Source: Sindora glabra
Taxonomy: Eukaryota > Streptophyta > Magnoliopsida > Fabales > Fabaceae
DNA length: 64,000 bases
Assembly (NCBI GenBank): GCA_020226215.1
Contig: CM035232.1
Span: forward strand, 79,448,693-79,512,692
Direction of reading: 5' to 3'
Numbering within the stretch: the first letter of the stretch is position 1; each line of letters starts with the position of its first letter. The notes under the pieces are model-generated. The model was not told the origin of the DNA and made no database searches. It worked only from the letters and a program-made list of their open reading frames with translations. Of this stretch, positions 35,711 to 46,428 are shown one piece after another. The translations under genes and the position numbers were made by a program.

Positions 35711-37753
35711 ATGAAAGAATCAAATCCAAGCACTGAGCCTGTTGGGCAAAACCTGATCAAAGTCATCAGCAATCTCTGTTTCTCTGTCTTTGTTTTCTCA
35801 GTACTCATTTTTACAGTGATTGCTATCACTTACCAACCCCCAGATCCATGGCTAGAATCTGCTCCAGCTCTGACCAAGCTTTTCACTGAATCTGAAAACG
35901 CCACTTTCCAAAATGACAATTCCATCATCAGAACCGGTGAAGACTTGCAATCTGAAAACGCTACTCTCCAAAACGACAATTCCATCATCAACGCTGGTGA
36001 AGACTCGCACTCGCCTCTTCCACCGTCGGTTCCTCCTGTTTCAGCTCCCGGCCCCATCACAGAGGCAGTTCCTCCTGCTTCCCATGGGGGCCAGACCCCA
36101 GCAGCGGTTCCTCCCACTTCCAGGAAAAGCCCCATCACAGAGGCAGTTCCTCCTGCTTCCCATGGGGGCCAGACCCCAGCAGCGGTTCCTCCCACTTCCA
36201 GGAAAAGCCCCATCACAGAGGCAATTCCTCCCGCTTCCAATGCGCCTCCCATCACAGAGGCGGTTCCTCCTGCTTTTAAGGAAAGCTCCATCACGGAGGC
36301 CGTTCCTCTACCTTCCAGGAAAAGCCCCACCACAGAGGCAGTTTCTCCCACTTCTGCTGAAAGCCCCGTTCCACAGGCGGTGATTGAGAAGAATGAGGAG
36401 AAAATGAGAAATTCAACAAAGAAACCAAATTGCCAGGGATTGGGTATTGTAAATTGTTCTGATCCTCGTGTGTTGATTACAGTTCGGAAGTTTAATTCGA
36501 AGGCGTTTAAGTCCATTGTATTTCTTGAGTACCAGACACCAGTTAATGGGTCTAAGGCTGATGAGTGTGATGTGTCATGGAAGTTTAGAAACAAGAAGGA
36601 AAAGTCATGGCGGAAGTATAGAGATTTTCGAAGGTTCAAGTTAAGCATCGGTGCAAATTGTGCATACAAGGTTGTGCATGCTGGTCGGTGGCATTCTGGC
36701 ATCAATGCTAGGCCTTTGAGCAGCAGGACCAATGGAACAAAGGGTGTTGGAAATGCTAAGGTTGTGCCAAAGCTTCGTGATGACCAGATCAATGACACAA
36801 TCCCCACTTTGGGATCAGATATGAATTTCAGGAAGGGGAGATACTTGTATTATTCACGTGGAGGGGATTACTGCAAGGGAATGAATCAATATCTTTGGAG
36901 CTTCTTGTGTGGTTTGGGTGAGGCAATGTATCTGAACAGGACATTTGTGATGGACTTGAATTTATGTTTGGCTGCAACTTATAACCCAAGCAAAAAAGAT
37001 GAGGAAGGAAAGGATTTTAGGTATTATTTTGATTTTGAGCATCTAAAGGAGGAGGCTTCTATTGTAGGGGAGGGTGAGTTTTTGAGAGATTGGAAGAAAT
37101 GGGATAAAAGCCACAAAAGGAAAGTGCCAGTAAGGAAGGTTGTGAGCCACAAGCTGACACCGATGCAGCTTAAGAAAGACAAAAGCACTATCATATGGAG
37201 GCAGTTTGAAGCTCCGGAGCCAGAGAATTACTGGTACAGAGTTTGCGAGGGGCAGGCATCGAAGTATATTCAGAGGCCATGGCATGCTGTCTGGAAATCA
37301 AAGAGGTTGATGAACATTGTTGCTGAAATTAGTGGGCGAATGGACTGGGATTTTGATGCAGTCCATGTAATTCGAGGAGAGAAAGCACAGAATAAGGAGC
37401 TTTGGCCTCATTTGGATTATGACACATCTCCTGATCCTCTTCTTCAGAAGCTTAAAGGGGTGATTCAGCCTTGGAGAAATGTGTATATTGCCACTAATGA
37501 GCCGTTCTATAATTTCTTTGACAAATTGAGATCTAATTACAAGATCCATTTGCTTGATGATTACAAGGAACTATGGGGAAATACAAGTGAGTGGTACAGC
37601 GAAACAAGTTCTCTGAACAACGGAAAGCCAGTTGAATTTGATGGGTACATGAGAGTCGCAGTGGACACAGAGGTCTTTTATCGGGGGAAGACACGTGTGG
37701 AAACATTCTATGACCTGACTAAAGATTGCAAAAATGGAATTAACACGTGCTGA
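35711..37753 (+). CDS. Plant O-fucosyltransferase-like type II membrane protein
   Basis: A complete intronless frame of 680 codons. Residues 1-17 form a short cytosolic tail and 18-41 a single membrane anchor without a cleavable signal, giving type II (probably Golgi) topology. A Pro/Ser/Thr-rich stalk spans about 43-224 and contains a 20-residue duplication (61-80/81-100) and eight 13-residue repeats (116-219). The lumenal domain has YYSRGGDYCKGMNQYLWSFL (about 379-398), VMDLNLCLAATYNP, VHVIRGEKAQNKELW (about 551) and VYIATNEPFYNFFDKL (about 591). These resemble the plant family containing Arabidopsis At2g04280 and At4g12700 (listed there as calcium-ion-binding proteins), related to O-fucosyltransferases. 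The length exceeds those by roughly 100 residues, explained by the stalk. Several N-x-S/T sites fit a secretory protein. The acceptor substrate is unknown. The start is the first ATG of the frame and directly precedes the membrane anchor. Confidence 0.85.
   Translation: MKESNPSTEPVGQNLIKVISNLCFSVFVFSVLIFTVIAITYQPPDPWLESAPALTKLFTESENATFQNDNSIIRTGEDLQSENATLQNDNSIINAGEDSHSPLPPSVPPVSAPGPITEAVPPASHGGQTPAAVPPTSRKSPITEAVPPASHGGQTPAAVPPTSRKSPITEAIPPASNAPPITEAVPPAFKESSITEAVPLPSRKSPTTEAVSPTSAESPVPQAVIEKNEEKMRNSTKKPNCQGLGIVNCSDPRVLITVRKFNSKAFKSIVFLEYQTPVNGSKADECDVSWKFRNKKEKSWRKYRDFRRFKLSIGANCAYKVVHAGRWHSGINARPLSSRTNGTKGVGNAKVVPKLRDDQINDTIPTLGSDMNFRKGRYLYYSRGGDYCKGMNQYLWSFLCGLGEAMYLNRTFVMDLNLCLAATYNPSKKDEEGKDFRYYFDFEHLKEEASIVGEGEFLRDWKKWDKSHKRKVPVRKVVSHKLTPMQLKKDKSTIIWRQFEAPEPENYWYRVCEGQASKYIQRPWHAVWKSKRLMNIVAEISGRMDWDFDAVHVIRGEKAQNKELWPHLDYDTSPDPLLQKLKGVIQPWRNVYIATNEPFYNFFDKLRSNYKIHLLDDYKELWGNTSEWYSETSSLNNGKPVEFDGYMRVAVDTEVFYRGKTRVETFYDLTKDCKNGINTC
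35891..36010 (+). repeat. 60-bp tandem duplication in the stalk coding sequence
   Basis: Two consecutive 20-codon units (residues 61-80 and 81-100) read SENATFQNDNSIIRTGEDLQ and SENATLQNDNSIINAGEDSH. Each brings one N-glycosylation sequon NAT. Confidence 0.9.
36056..36367 (+). repeat. Coding minisatellite, eight 39-bp units
   Basis: Eight in-frame 13-codon units on the pattern I/T-TEAVPPxS-xxxx (residues 116-219). Units 1-2 and 3-4 form a 78-bp pair (36056-36133 and 36134-36211) that reads identical, so the last expansion was recent. The encoded Pro/Ala/Ser/Thr-rich segment is likely extended and possibly O-glycosylated. Confidence 0.93.
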
Positions 37754-39502
37754 CAGGTTATAGCACAGCTATAAGTTTTCAAATAAGGCTTCCTTATTAA
37801 ATTTATTTTATATTCATACCATTGAATTTATTTTAATCTCCTCGTTTGTTGTATTTGCTTGTTCTTTCATTGTATTGATGATTGATTATGTATGTTTATC
37901 ATTGTTGTTGTTATACATACTATAAAATCACCGTGTCATCACCTTACTTCTTTCTTGACTGTAGTTGTGTATTTTCTGTATTTTCTCCGAAGCCACTGAA
38001 CAAGCTGAACTTATCTCTGGTTGATGTTTTTTCTCGAGGAAATATGATGACCAGCTTAGCAGTTTTAAATAGTAAAACTCTATAAATCTGTTTGATACAA
38101 GGGTTTCGATATCTCATATTTGGGGCAGCAGACACTTGGACTATCAATACTGCAAGCTGTTGAAAGCCTAACTCGTCACGTAATCTAACTCCGTCTCCTG
38201 CTATGTATATTTTTCATCATTTTGATGATTACAACTATGTAAAAATTGATTTTGGCAGCTGGTATGTTACCCCCTTCTTTGCCAATCAGTATACCTCCTA
38301 GATGATGCATTTTGAAAATCATTCTCTTCTTTTGGTTCTTGGGGCCGCAAGCCATTTTTAATCGTTGACATTTTCCTCTTGGTACATAATCTTCTCATTA
38401 CCTGCATTGTGGCTCGTTGCAATGAATGATCTGTCAGCATCTTCTAGTACCTTCCTTGCTGGTAGTATGGAAATGTGCCTTGTTTATTAGAGCTTTCTGA
38501 TTGCTGGTCTTACGCTAGGGCAATTAGTTCAACCTACTTTTGAAGGCAGTTCATAGATTGCGTCCATTTTGGCATGAAAGAGTTTCACTTTCTAGTTTTC
38601 CTCTATATTGAGAAATGGCTGCATTGAAGCTCTGTATAATTGGCTTTATTCTCCGCGGACTGATTTACAGATTTCCAGACTCAATTCTATTGTTGATTTA
38701 CTTAGCTGTAACTCAATCCTTCCCGTCAAATTTGAGTGTCTGGGTTCCCACATAATTTACTGCAAGACAATGCAGGGTATTTGTTCTCCTTAATAACATG
38801 AAGAAAAAAAGTTCCCCCCTTTTTTTATAATAATAATAATAACAACAACAACAATAATAACTGTTTTATGCATTCTGACTGCATAATGGAAATGCTTATA
38901 CCGCCAATAGGCAAATGGCTTGAGTGGGATTCACCCTCTCAAAGTTCTGGAGGGATTAGGGATTAGTTTGCAGTCACTTCTGTCGTCTCTCGTGTTCAGT
39001 TCCCTCTAATGGCTTTCGGAACCGTTCACACGCATTGTTTCATAATTGTTCACGTTACTTTCATTAGGCTAGGGGTGCCAAGGTGCCAAAACAGATGAAT
39101 ATTAGTGAGTACATCCAAGTCATGCAACTTTGATTTTATCCAAACACATTTATAATGTTTTAACGGTTAAATAGATGAATAAAACATTTAATCATTAATA
39201 AGGTCATTAATGATTATTCATTCTTCATCCATCTTAATATTTGTTGTCTATTTAATTACAAAATAATACATTTTAATATTTTTAAATAATAGAATAAATT
39301 TTGAGATATGAAATATTTATTTGAAAAATAATTCCCTTCAAGTAAAGGTTGAAGTAGGTCATCTAATTTAAAAAAATGATCTCAGGTCACCTAATTTAAA
39401 AGTCTAAAACGATCTAATTTATTTTTGATATAATATAATCTAATTTATTTGTAATAAAGATATGTTTAATTTTTAACTTGTTTTACGAAATAAGTTGGAT
39501 TA
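37754..39502. other. Downstream flank of the glycosyltransferase-like gene
   Basis: It is less AT-rich up to about 39080 and probably includes the 3' UTR, though no clear AATAAA near the stop was picked. It contains a mixed ATA/ACA trinucleotide run at 38826-38862. No second gene was recognised; short frames here lack any motif. Confidence 0.5.
38826..38862. repeat. (ATA/ACA)n trinucleotide repeat
   Basis: Tandem ATA units pass into ACA units and back over about 37 bp. Confidence 0.85.
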
Positions 39503-39511
39503 TAATAATTA

Positions 39512-41809
39512 GGGTAAAATACATTAACTTCTCTTGAGGTTTGGATTAAATACACTTCATACGATTTTCAATTTTGACATTTTCCCTCCCTCGTGATTTC
39601 ATATGTAATACACCGCCTACTCCTTACACTCATGTTCCGTCAGCATCACTAACAAAAGTGAAAGTCCACATCAACTACAACTCCCATTTCATAATTTGAT
39701 GACCATTTTGCTCCTATCCCATATTTCTTAGACGGACCTTTGTGAAACGAAGGTTAAACTAAGGAAGTTAAAAGAGTCTCATTGTGTTAGAAAGGCAAAG
39801 AATACAGCTTCCAATCAACATTCAAAATGGCAAAGATTTTCTTTACAAGTTTTATTTCTTCCTCTGTTTATTGGGTAATTTAATTTTCTCTTAAATATTT
39901 TTAAATTACTAAATTAGAATAATGAAGAGTGAAAATTAAATTAATGAATAATTAAAAAAATGTTGTCATTAATTATATGCTGTTTTTATTTTTTATGATA
40001 ATCAAAGTGATAAATTATTTAATATATACTCAAATTTTTGGATTCAAATTCAGGATATTAAGAGAAAAAATCTCCAAAAATAATTTCGAAAGTTGCTATA
40101 TTATTAACTGTCAAAAATATTCATTGCTTCGTTAAATGAATAATTTCCTGTTTTATTGTAGATATATGCAAAACTTAAGATTTTCAAAAGAAAATTTGTG
40201 TTATGTTAGATATAAGTATGTGAACAATAATATGACATTCTAATTTATTGATGCTTCAATATTAAATGAATAGTTAATTAAGAATATAATGATGCAAATT
40301 TAATAATTGCTATTTTTTTAATTTAATGCATTCTAACAATAGTTGGACACATTATAGTAAAAAGATAAGCATATTTTAGGCATATTATCATATATTTAAT
40401 ATTTATCATTTTTTTAAAATTATCATTTTTATTTATTTTAAAAAATAGAAAACCAAATTGCCCCTCTAGAACTTCCAGCAGCCAAAATGAGATTTTTCTT
40501 GTTTGAGACAAATTATGAATTCCAATTCCACTTTTCTTAGAGGGACATGTGGTTGGAATATTAATAATGCTTGTTTTTGAACATTTTAGAACAATAAATA
40601 GAATTTATGAGAATACATGCAGATAAAGAATAGGATCTAAGAGATATAATAAGATTATGTTGTGATAAATAATAATGTAAAATTAATTTATATTGATAAT
40701 GAATAAATTAAATTTATATCCTATTTGATGTTTGCAAATTAACTATATAAATTATATAAACTATATAGAATTATTTCTAAAAATAATTTGATAATGGCAT
40801 CTTTTCTAACATTTTGAATTTAACAAGATAATATTGTAATTGAATTCTTTTCATGAAAAATTTGATTACAATGAATTAGAATATTATGTAATTTACCACA
40901 TTATGAATAAACTTTATATTAATTAAAAGGGTTTGAATTTGATTCACTTTTAATATAAATCAATTTTGTACTATTATATATTTATGTATTGTCATGTTAG
41001 TAATATAATTGATGAGATTCCTTTACTATTGTTAAAATTTTTTAATTATTATAATATTTCCAATGATGTGTCTTTTTTTTTGTTACAATGACATGTCTTT
41101 TAGTTATCATTGATGGTGTAAAATATTTTATAATAGTGAATCAAATTTAAAATCTAGTTAAATTATAAATTCAATAAATTATTTTAATTTTATATTTGAC
41201 ATTTAACAGATAAAAATAATAAAGCTAACTAAAATGTAAATTGTTAAGATTAGATTTTTTTTATTTATACTTATGTTTGATCCATTGTTAGCATATATAT
41301 ATTAATTTTATATTATCATCTATGTATGTATTAACATATTAATACAAATAGTTAACATTTTTTTAATGTTGATGAAAAGCTACTATTAATTTTTTGAATT
41401 ATGTATATCATCTTATTTATTGATAATATAAGAAATTTTATATTAATGGTAAACTAAATTTAATATTTTTTAGTTTTTATTTGTTTTAAAAAATAAAAAT
41501 AAAAAATTAATTTATTATTAATATAAATTAATTTTATATTATTATAAAAAGAGAAATGGGGATAGAAAAATGAGAATTAAAACTGACCGATTGGGAAGAG
41601 AGTGTTTTGTTGAAACATTAAACACCATAACACGAAAATAAAAAAAATAAAGAGGTCTTCATCAACTTGTATTGCATTAGGGTATTTTTGTCAATAAATA
41701 AGGCTGTTTACCTCCATCAGTTTCAAGGGGGGTGATAACCAAAATTGAAAATTAAAGGGTATGGAGTGTAATTACCTTATACTTTAGGGGAGGTAAGAAT
41801 ATTTTACCC
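39512..41809. mobile_element. Non-autonomous Mutator-like (MULE) DNA transposon
   Basis: The ends are imperfect terminal inverted repeats of about 65-70 bp beginning GGGTAAAATA, with shared inner blocks ATTTTCAATTTTG and CATAC. They are flanked by a perfect 9-bp duplication TAATAATTA (39503-39511 and 41810-41818). A 9-bp duplication with long inverted ends is typical of the Mutator superfamily. The 2.3-kb interior is AT-rich and encodes no transposase. Confidence 0.75.
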
Positions 41810-41818
41810 TAATAATTA

Positions 41819-42712
41819 ACCCCAACCTATTGACCTCTTAAACTAATATGTATATTTTTATATAAGTTTATATAACACAAAGATAATACATAAAAAGAAG
41901 AAAATATTTTATGCATTTTTGAAAGTGTATGAAAGAGCTTTAATACTTCCATCATTCTCCCAATTTTAGCCGTATCAAACTTTAGGCCTATAGCAAACTT
42001 ATTATTGGTTAGGATAAATCAAATATCTTATGTAGGTATAGCCTAACTCAACTAATCTAATCCCAATTCTACTCCTAAGAAATTGAAAAATACTTCTACC
42101 CAATAGAAAAAATAGGTTGCAATTTTAAGATGAAAATTAAATATAATTTTAAAACTCTTAATAATAATAATTATTTTTAATTCTAGTTAATAAAATAATG
42201 ATATTGGTAGGAACTGTAATGGTGAAAAAAATAATAACAGTAATAGATAAATGAAAAAGATTGAGTTTCACTCTATTACAAATAATGAGTTAATTTATGA
42301 TCGATACAAAATTTAATTGAATTATAAATATATAAATAATTCAATAACGACTCATATTAATCACCAAATTCAAATTCATCCAAATAATCCACAATCACCC
42401 CTAACATGTATAGCTCTACATTATTCTTTCTTCCTAACTTAATAACCCTATCAACTATCTACAATTAGCAATATCCCTATGATTCTTTAAACTATCAAGA
42501 AGCTTCAAATGACTTATTTAAATTCATAAATTATGCACGAAACCTTTATGTTAACTTTTATACACTAAACAAGATAACACATGGACTAGCTTCACATATA
42601 ATTAACTAATACTCTAAAATAAACATTCCTCAAAGAAATTGATTACAAAGGAAAAAAATTAGTGAGGAAGAATTAGTGTTTATCGTTGACTTCTTTAATT
42701 TAACATTGAGAA
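41819..42712. other. AT-rich intergenic sequence
   Basis: No gene, repeat pair or motif was recognised between the MULE and the foldback element. Confidence 0.5.
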
Positions 42713-44455
42713 AAATGCAAATTACTCACACCACTATGGACTTTGAAAATAGCCAAATTATCTCTTAAAATTATATAAAACTTGGATCTATTCCACTGAT
42801 ATTAAATTAATAAAAAATTATAAATTACTCTCATCAATTATGAAATAATTGCATTTTACTCCTATTAATTTTGAAAACTTATAAATTAAACTCTTAATTA
42901 TATAAAACCTATAATTAACATTTATTATCTCCTTAATGAATACTTTTATTAAATTACATAATTTTTTTAAAAAAATTTTAAGCATGAATCATAATATTAT
43001 TATGTGTTAAATTATCACATCATTTTTTTAGATAATTTTTATGTTATATGATTAATAAAAATTAAATTAAATATATAAAATTTTAATTAAACAATTAAAA
43101 ATGCATTGTGAAATTCAAAAAATGACAATAAATTAACATACAATAATATTGTAATTTATGTTTACTCATATTATTCAATATTGACCATCACTTTCCACTT
43201 TTTTTCTTTGAATTAGTTACTTATTCTATGGAACATGAGTTAAAAATATTAAGTAAAAAAATGAAGTAAATACTAATATTATGCTATATGAAAAAAGACT
43301 CGAAACTTATTATTTTCATTTCATATTATCATATTCAACTTATTTTTAACACTACAATGATGATAGTGGTGATAAATAATAATTTCTATTTTGCCTTTTG
43401 AGATTTTTGTAAATTGAATAATTATCAAATTTTAAATAAAATAAATTATAAAAAAATGAAGATTGTGAAAGGAAAAATAGAAATTATTATTAATCATCAT
43501 CATGATTATTGTGGTGTTAAGATTAAATTAAATATAATCATATGAAATGAAATTAATAAGTTTTTAGTATTTTTTCATATAGCATATCATTTACATTTAC
43601 ATTCACGTCACTTCTTCACTTAAGTTTCGTTTATTCTATTGAAAAGCATTTTTTATAAGAAAATATTAATTATATGTATATTAATAAAAAAGTAATATGC
43701 TACTTGTATTTGTGTTTAAAAAAATTATAACTATACACATAGTAATGGAGGAAAGCAAATCCTTTTTTTTAAAAAAAAATTTTTTTCTCTAAAACTCTAT
43801 ATTTAATATTAATAAGGAAAACATTTTCTTTCATTTTAATATTTTATAATTATATTTTATAAAAAATATTTTTAATAAAACAAATCTAGCCTTAACATTT
43901 TTGCTCTATATTCTTTGGAATAAGTGATTAATTCAAAAATAAATAAGTAATAATCATAACACTAGTAAATATGAATTATAATATTATTGTGTTAATTTAT
44001 TACATCATTTTTTGTATATAATTTCATAACTTATTTTGAAGCATTTAATTACAATTTTATGTATTTAATTTAAATTCTATTAATTATATAACAAAAATTT
44101 TACACAAAAAATGATATAATAATCTAACATATAATAATATTATAATTCATACTTAATTTTTTTTTAAAAATTAAGTAATTTAATAAAATAATTAATTAAA
44201 TTATAAATGTTAATTATAAGTTTTATATAATTAAAAGTTTGATTAATAAGTTTTCAAAATGAGCAAAAGTAAAATATAACCACCTTATAGTTGATAGGAA
44301 AATTTGTAATTTTTCTTGAAATTATCTATTAATTTAGTAATAGTAGGAGTAAAACCTAAATTTTATATAATTTTAGAAAATAATTTGTTAATTTTCATAA
44401 TTCATAAGAATAAAAATCTAATCATCACAATTGATGGAGATAATTTGTATTTTTC
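42713..44455. mobile_element. Foldback-type element: 1.75-kb imperfect palindrome
   Basis: The left half (42713-about 43430) matches the reverse complement of the right half (about 43430-44455) block after block. Examples are AAAATTATATAAAAC near 42770 against 44365, ATTATATAAAACCTATAATTAA near 42897 against 44220, and TTCATTTCATAT near 43317 against 43550. The outermost ends share GAAAAATRCAAATTA. The right arm carries about 270 bp of extra sequence (about 43640-43910). There is no coding capacity. No clear target duplication was found. Confidence 0.75.
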
Positions 44456-46100
44456 TTTTTAACTTTTGTTAGTATTAATAATGAATTTTAGAAATAAAAT
44501 TACATTAGACTAAGGTTTTATAATTCATGAATAGTTAATTTTAAAAATGTATATTGTAATGTTAATTATTCATGTGATAGAAAAATAACTTATTTTATTA
44601 AGTTTAATGAATATAAAGATTACCAAAATAATTAAATATTAGATTTAAGGTTGTTATCTACAATTTTACATAGTTTTGCTTGGAGATAACGACGGGGCAA
44701 GATGAGAGTATACGTTAGTCTTCTACTCTATACCGCACTATCAGTGATAAAATTCTGTCCTTGCCTCATATCCCAATTTTAGGGACAAAAATCCTACCAA
44801 CCCGTATCTCATGGGACAACAAATCTCCATGTATGCTTTTGGAAAACGATAAAATATAAAAGAAATCAAGAAAAAAATATATTTACAAATTGTAAGTTAT
44901 ACATAATAAACATAATGTTATAAAAATAGATACAAAATCACATATAATTGATTTAAACAATTTTAAACTTATAAAAAATTAAATTTATACGTAATTAACA
45001 AAATGTTATTCTTTTTCTATCTTCATTATTTTCAGTTAAATCTTAACACATGTTTAATTTTTTCAAAGGATTAAATTATTGAAATGACAAAAAAAAATTA
45101 TACATGTATAAATGCGTGCATGAGTATATATATTAATATATAAAGTAAATATATAATAATTTTAAAATGGTAAAGCCCCAAGGTAAGATAAAATATTATT
45201 ATTTTAGTTTTAATATTTTGTTACCTTATGAGTCAAAAATATCACATCATTCCTAAGCCCTAATAAAGCAATGTAGTAAAGAACTATAAAATCAAGAGAT
45301 TTTATCATCTCTAATTTAAATACTTATTTAGATATTACAAATAGCAGGAGATGATTTTGAGGAATTTATTCCATTAACAATACTACTTTATCCACTCTCT
45401 CATCCACACACTCAAAATGAAAAGAGAAAAAAAATATTGCATTCCATTCTAAAAGATCATTTGATTTACCTCAATAATATGAGAAATTTTATTTCTTGAG
45501 AAATCAGAAAGAACTACATTTTTTAGTTGGTCATTATCTCATAAATTGAAAAAAATAAAATTTTTTATAAAAAATTACTTACCTACCTCCTCCTACGTAA
45601 GTTTTATTTTCTATATTATTTATAAATACAATGACAAATAATTTAATTAATAACAACTAAAATTTATTAATTTGTGCTATAATAATATTGAGGATATACT
45701 AATCATTTTATTAATACTTCCTAAGATATTCAAAGTCAAAATTAAATAAAATATAAATTACTTTTTAAGAAATATTATTTTTTATGTATCAATTAAACAA
45801 TTGAATATTTCTTAAAAAAATCATATAAAAAATTACTTCTTTAAAAGTTCAATTTCCTATAATAAATTATTTTCTATACAAATCAAATAACTCCCGAGTC
45901 TTGTGGGAAATCCACATCCAATTTAAACATTCAACATTTTAGCTGTTAATAGTAAAATTTTGAGAGATAAAAGACTGTAAAATTCAGTAAACTGTTTTCA
46001 ACATCTTAGCTTGGGCTGATTTATCAATTATATACAACTGATCTCAACGCAACACAACACAACACAAACCCCAGAAAGCACCATCCCAATTGCGAGCAAA
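44456..46100. other. AT-rich intergenic sequence
   Basis: The segment at 44690-44830 is noticeably less AT-rich (GACGGGGCAAG, CCCGTATCTCATGGG), a look often seen at ends of DNA-transposon relics, but no pair was found. A weak inverted pair may exist at about 45457 and 45896. No gene was seen; the 3' UTR of the hydrolase gene probably begins near 46100. Confidence 0.45.
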
Positions 46101-46368
46101 TGAGTTCTTCCAAATCACACATTCTGGATCAACAAAAGCATCTCAGAATGTGATTTAAGGCTCAGCAACTGAAAAATATGGTAACATGCAAAGAGAGGGA
46201 GACAATTAAAAATTCTATATTGCCACTAGGGCTGGAATTGCGTTAGTAAATTGTCTGCCTCTTGAACTTCATACGAAGGAAAGCGTGTAACAAGCAAAAA
46301 ATGGAACAAGTGTTTCCACAAACTTACTTGCATTCATTCAATTAACCGTTGATGCACCAGATGACAAA

Positions 46369-46428
46369 TTAGCAATGGCGTGCCACAAATGACTCTACAA
46401 GTGGATTCACAAGATGAGGTGCTTCATC
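46369..46428 (-). CDS. CLD1: Hydrolase last coding exon
   Basis: Sixty bases code DEAPHLVNPLVESFVARHC and a TAA at 46371-46369. The acceptor AAG precedes the GAT codon (phase 0). It joins the His-containing exon to give GHCPQDEAPHLV. Confidence 0.85.
   Translation of the reverse strand, partial: DEAPHLVNPLVESFVARHC

Noticed and set aside
35478..35714. Frame upstream of and overlapping the glycosyltransferase start
   Set aside because: It lacks an ATG start and has no motif, so it was not called as an upstream ORF.
35830..36807. 325-codon minus-strand frame over the glycosyltransferase-like gene
   Set aside because: It is antisense to an intact conserved protein, and its openness follows from the Pro-rich repeat. 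It has no independent support.
38608..38793. 61-codon frame downstream of the glycosyltransferase-like gene
   Set aside because: No motif, and it lies in the probable 3' flank. The length is within chance.
44690..44830. Less AT-rich segment with CCCGTATCTCATGGG and GACGGGGCAAG
   Set aside because: It resembles ends of DNA-transposon relics, but no inverted partner or duplication could be located.
45457..45896. Possible MITE with inverted ATTTGATTT-containing ends
   Set aside because: Only about 10-15 bp match convincingly in AT-rich sequence and no target duplication was found.
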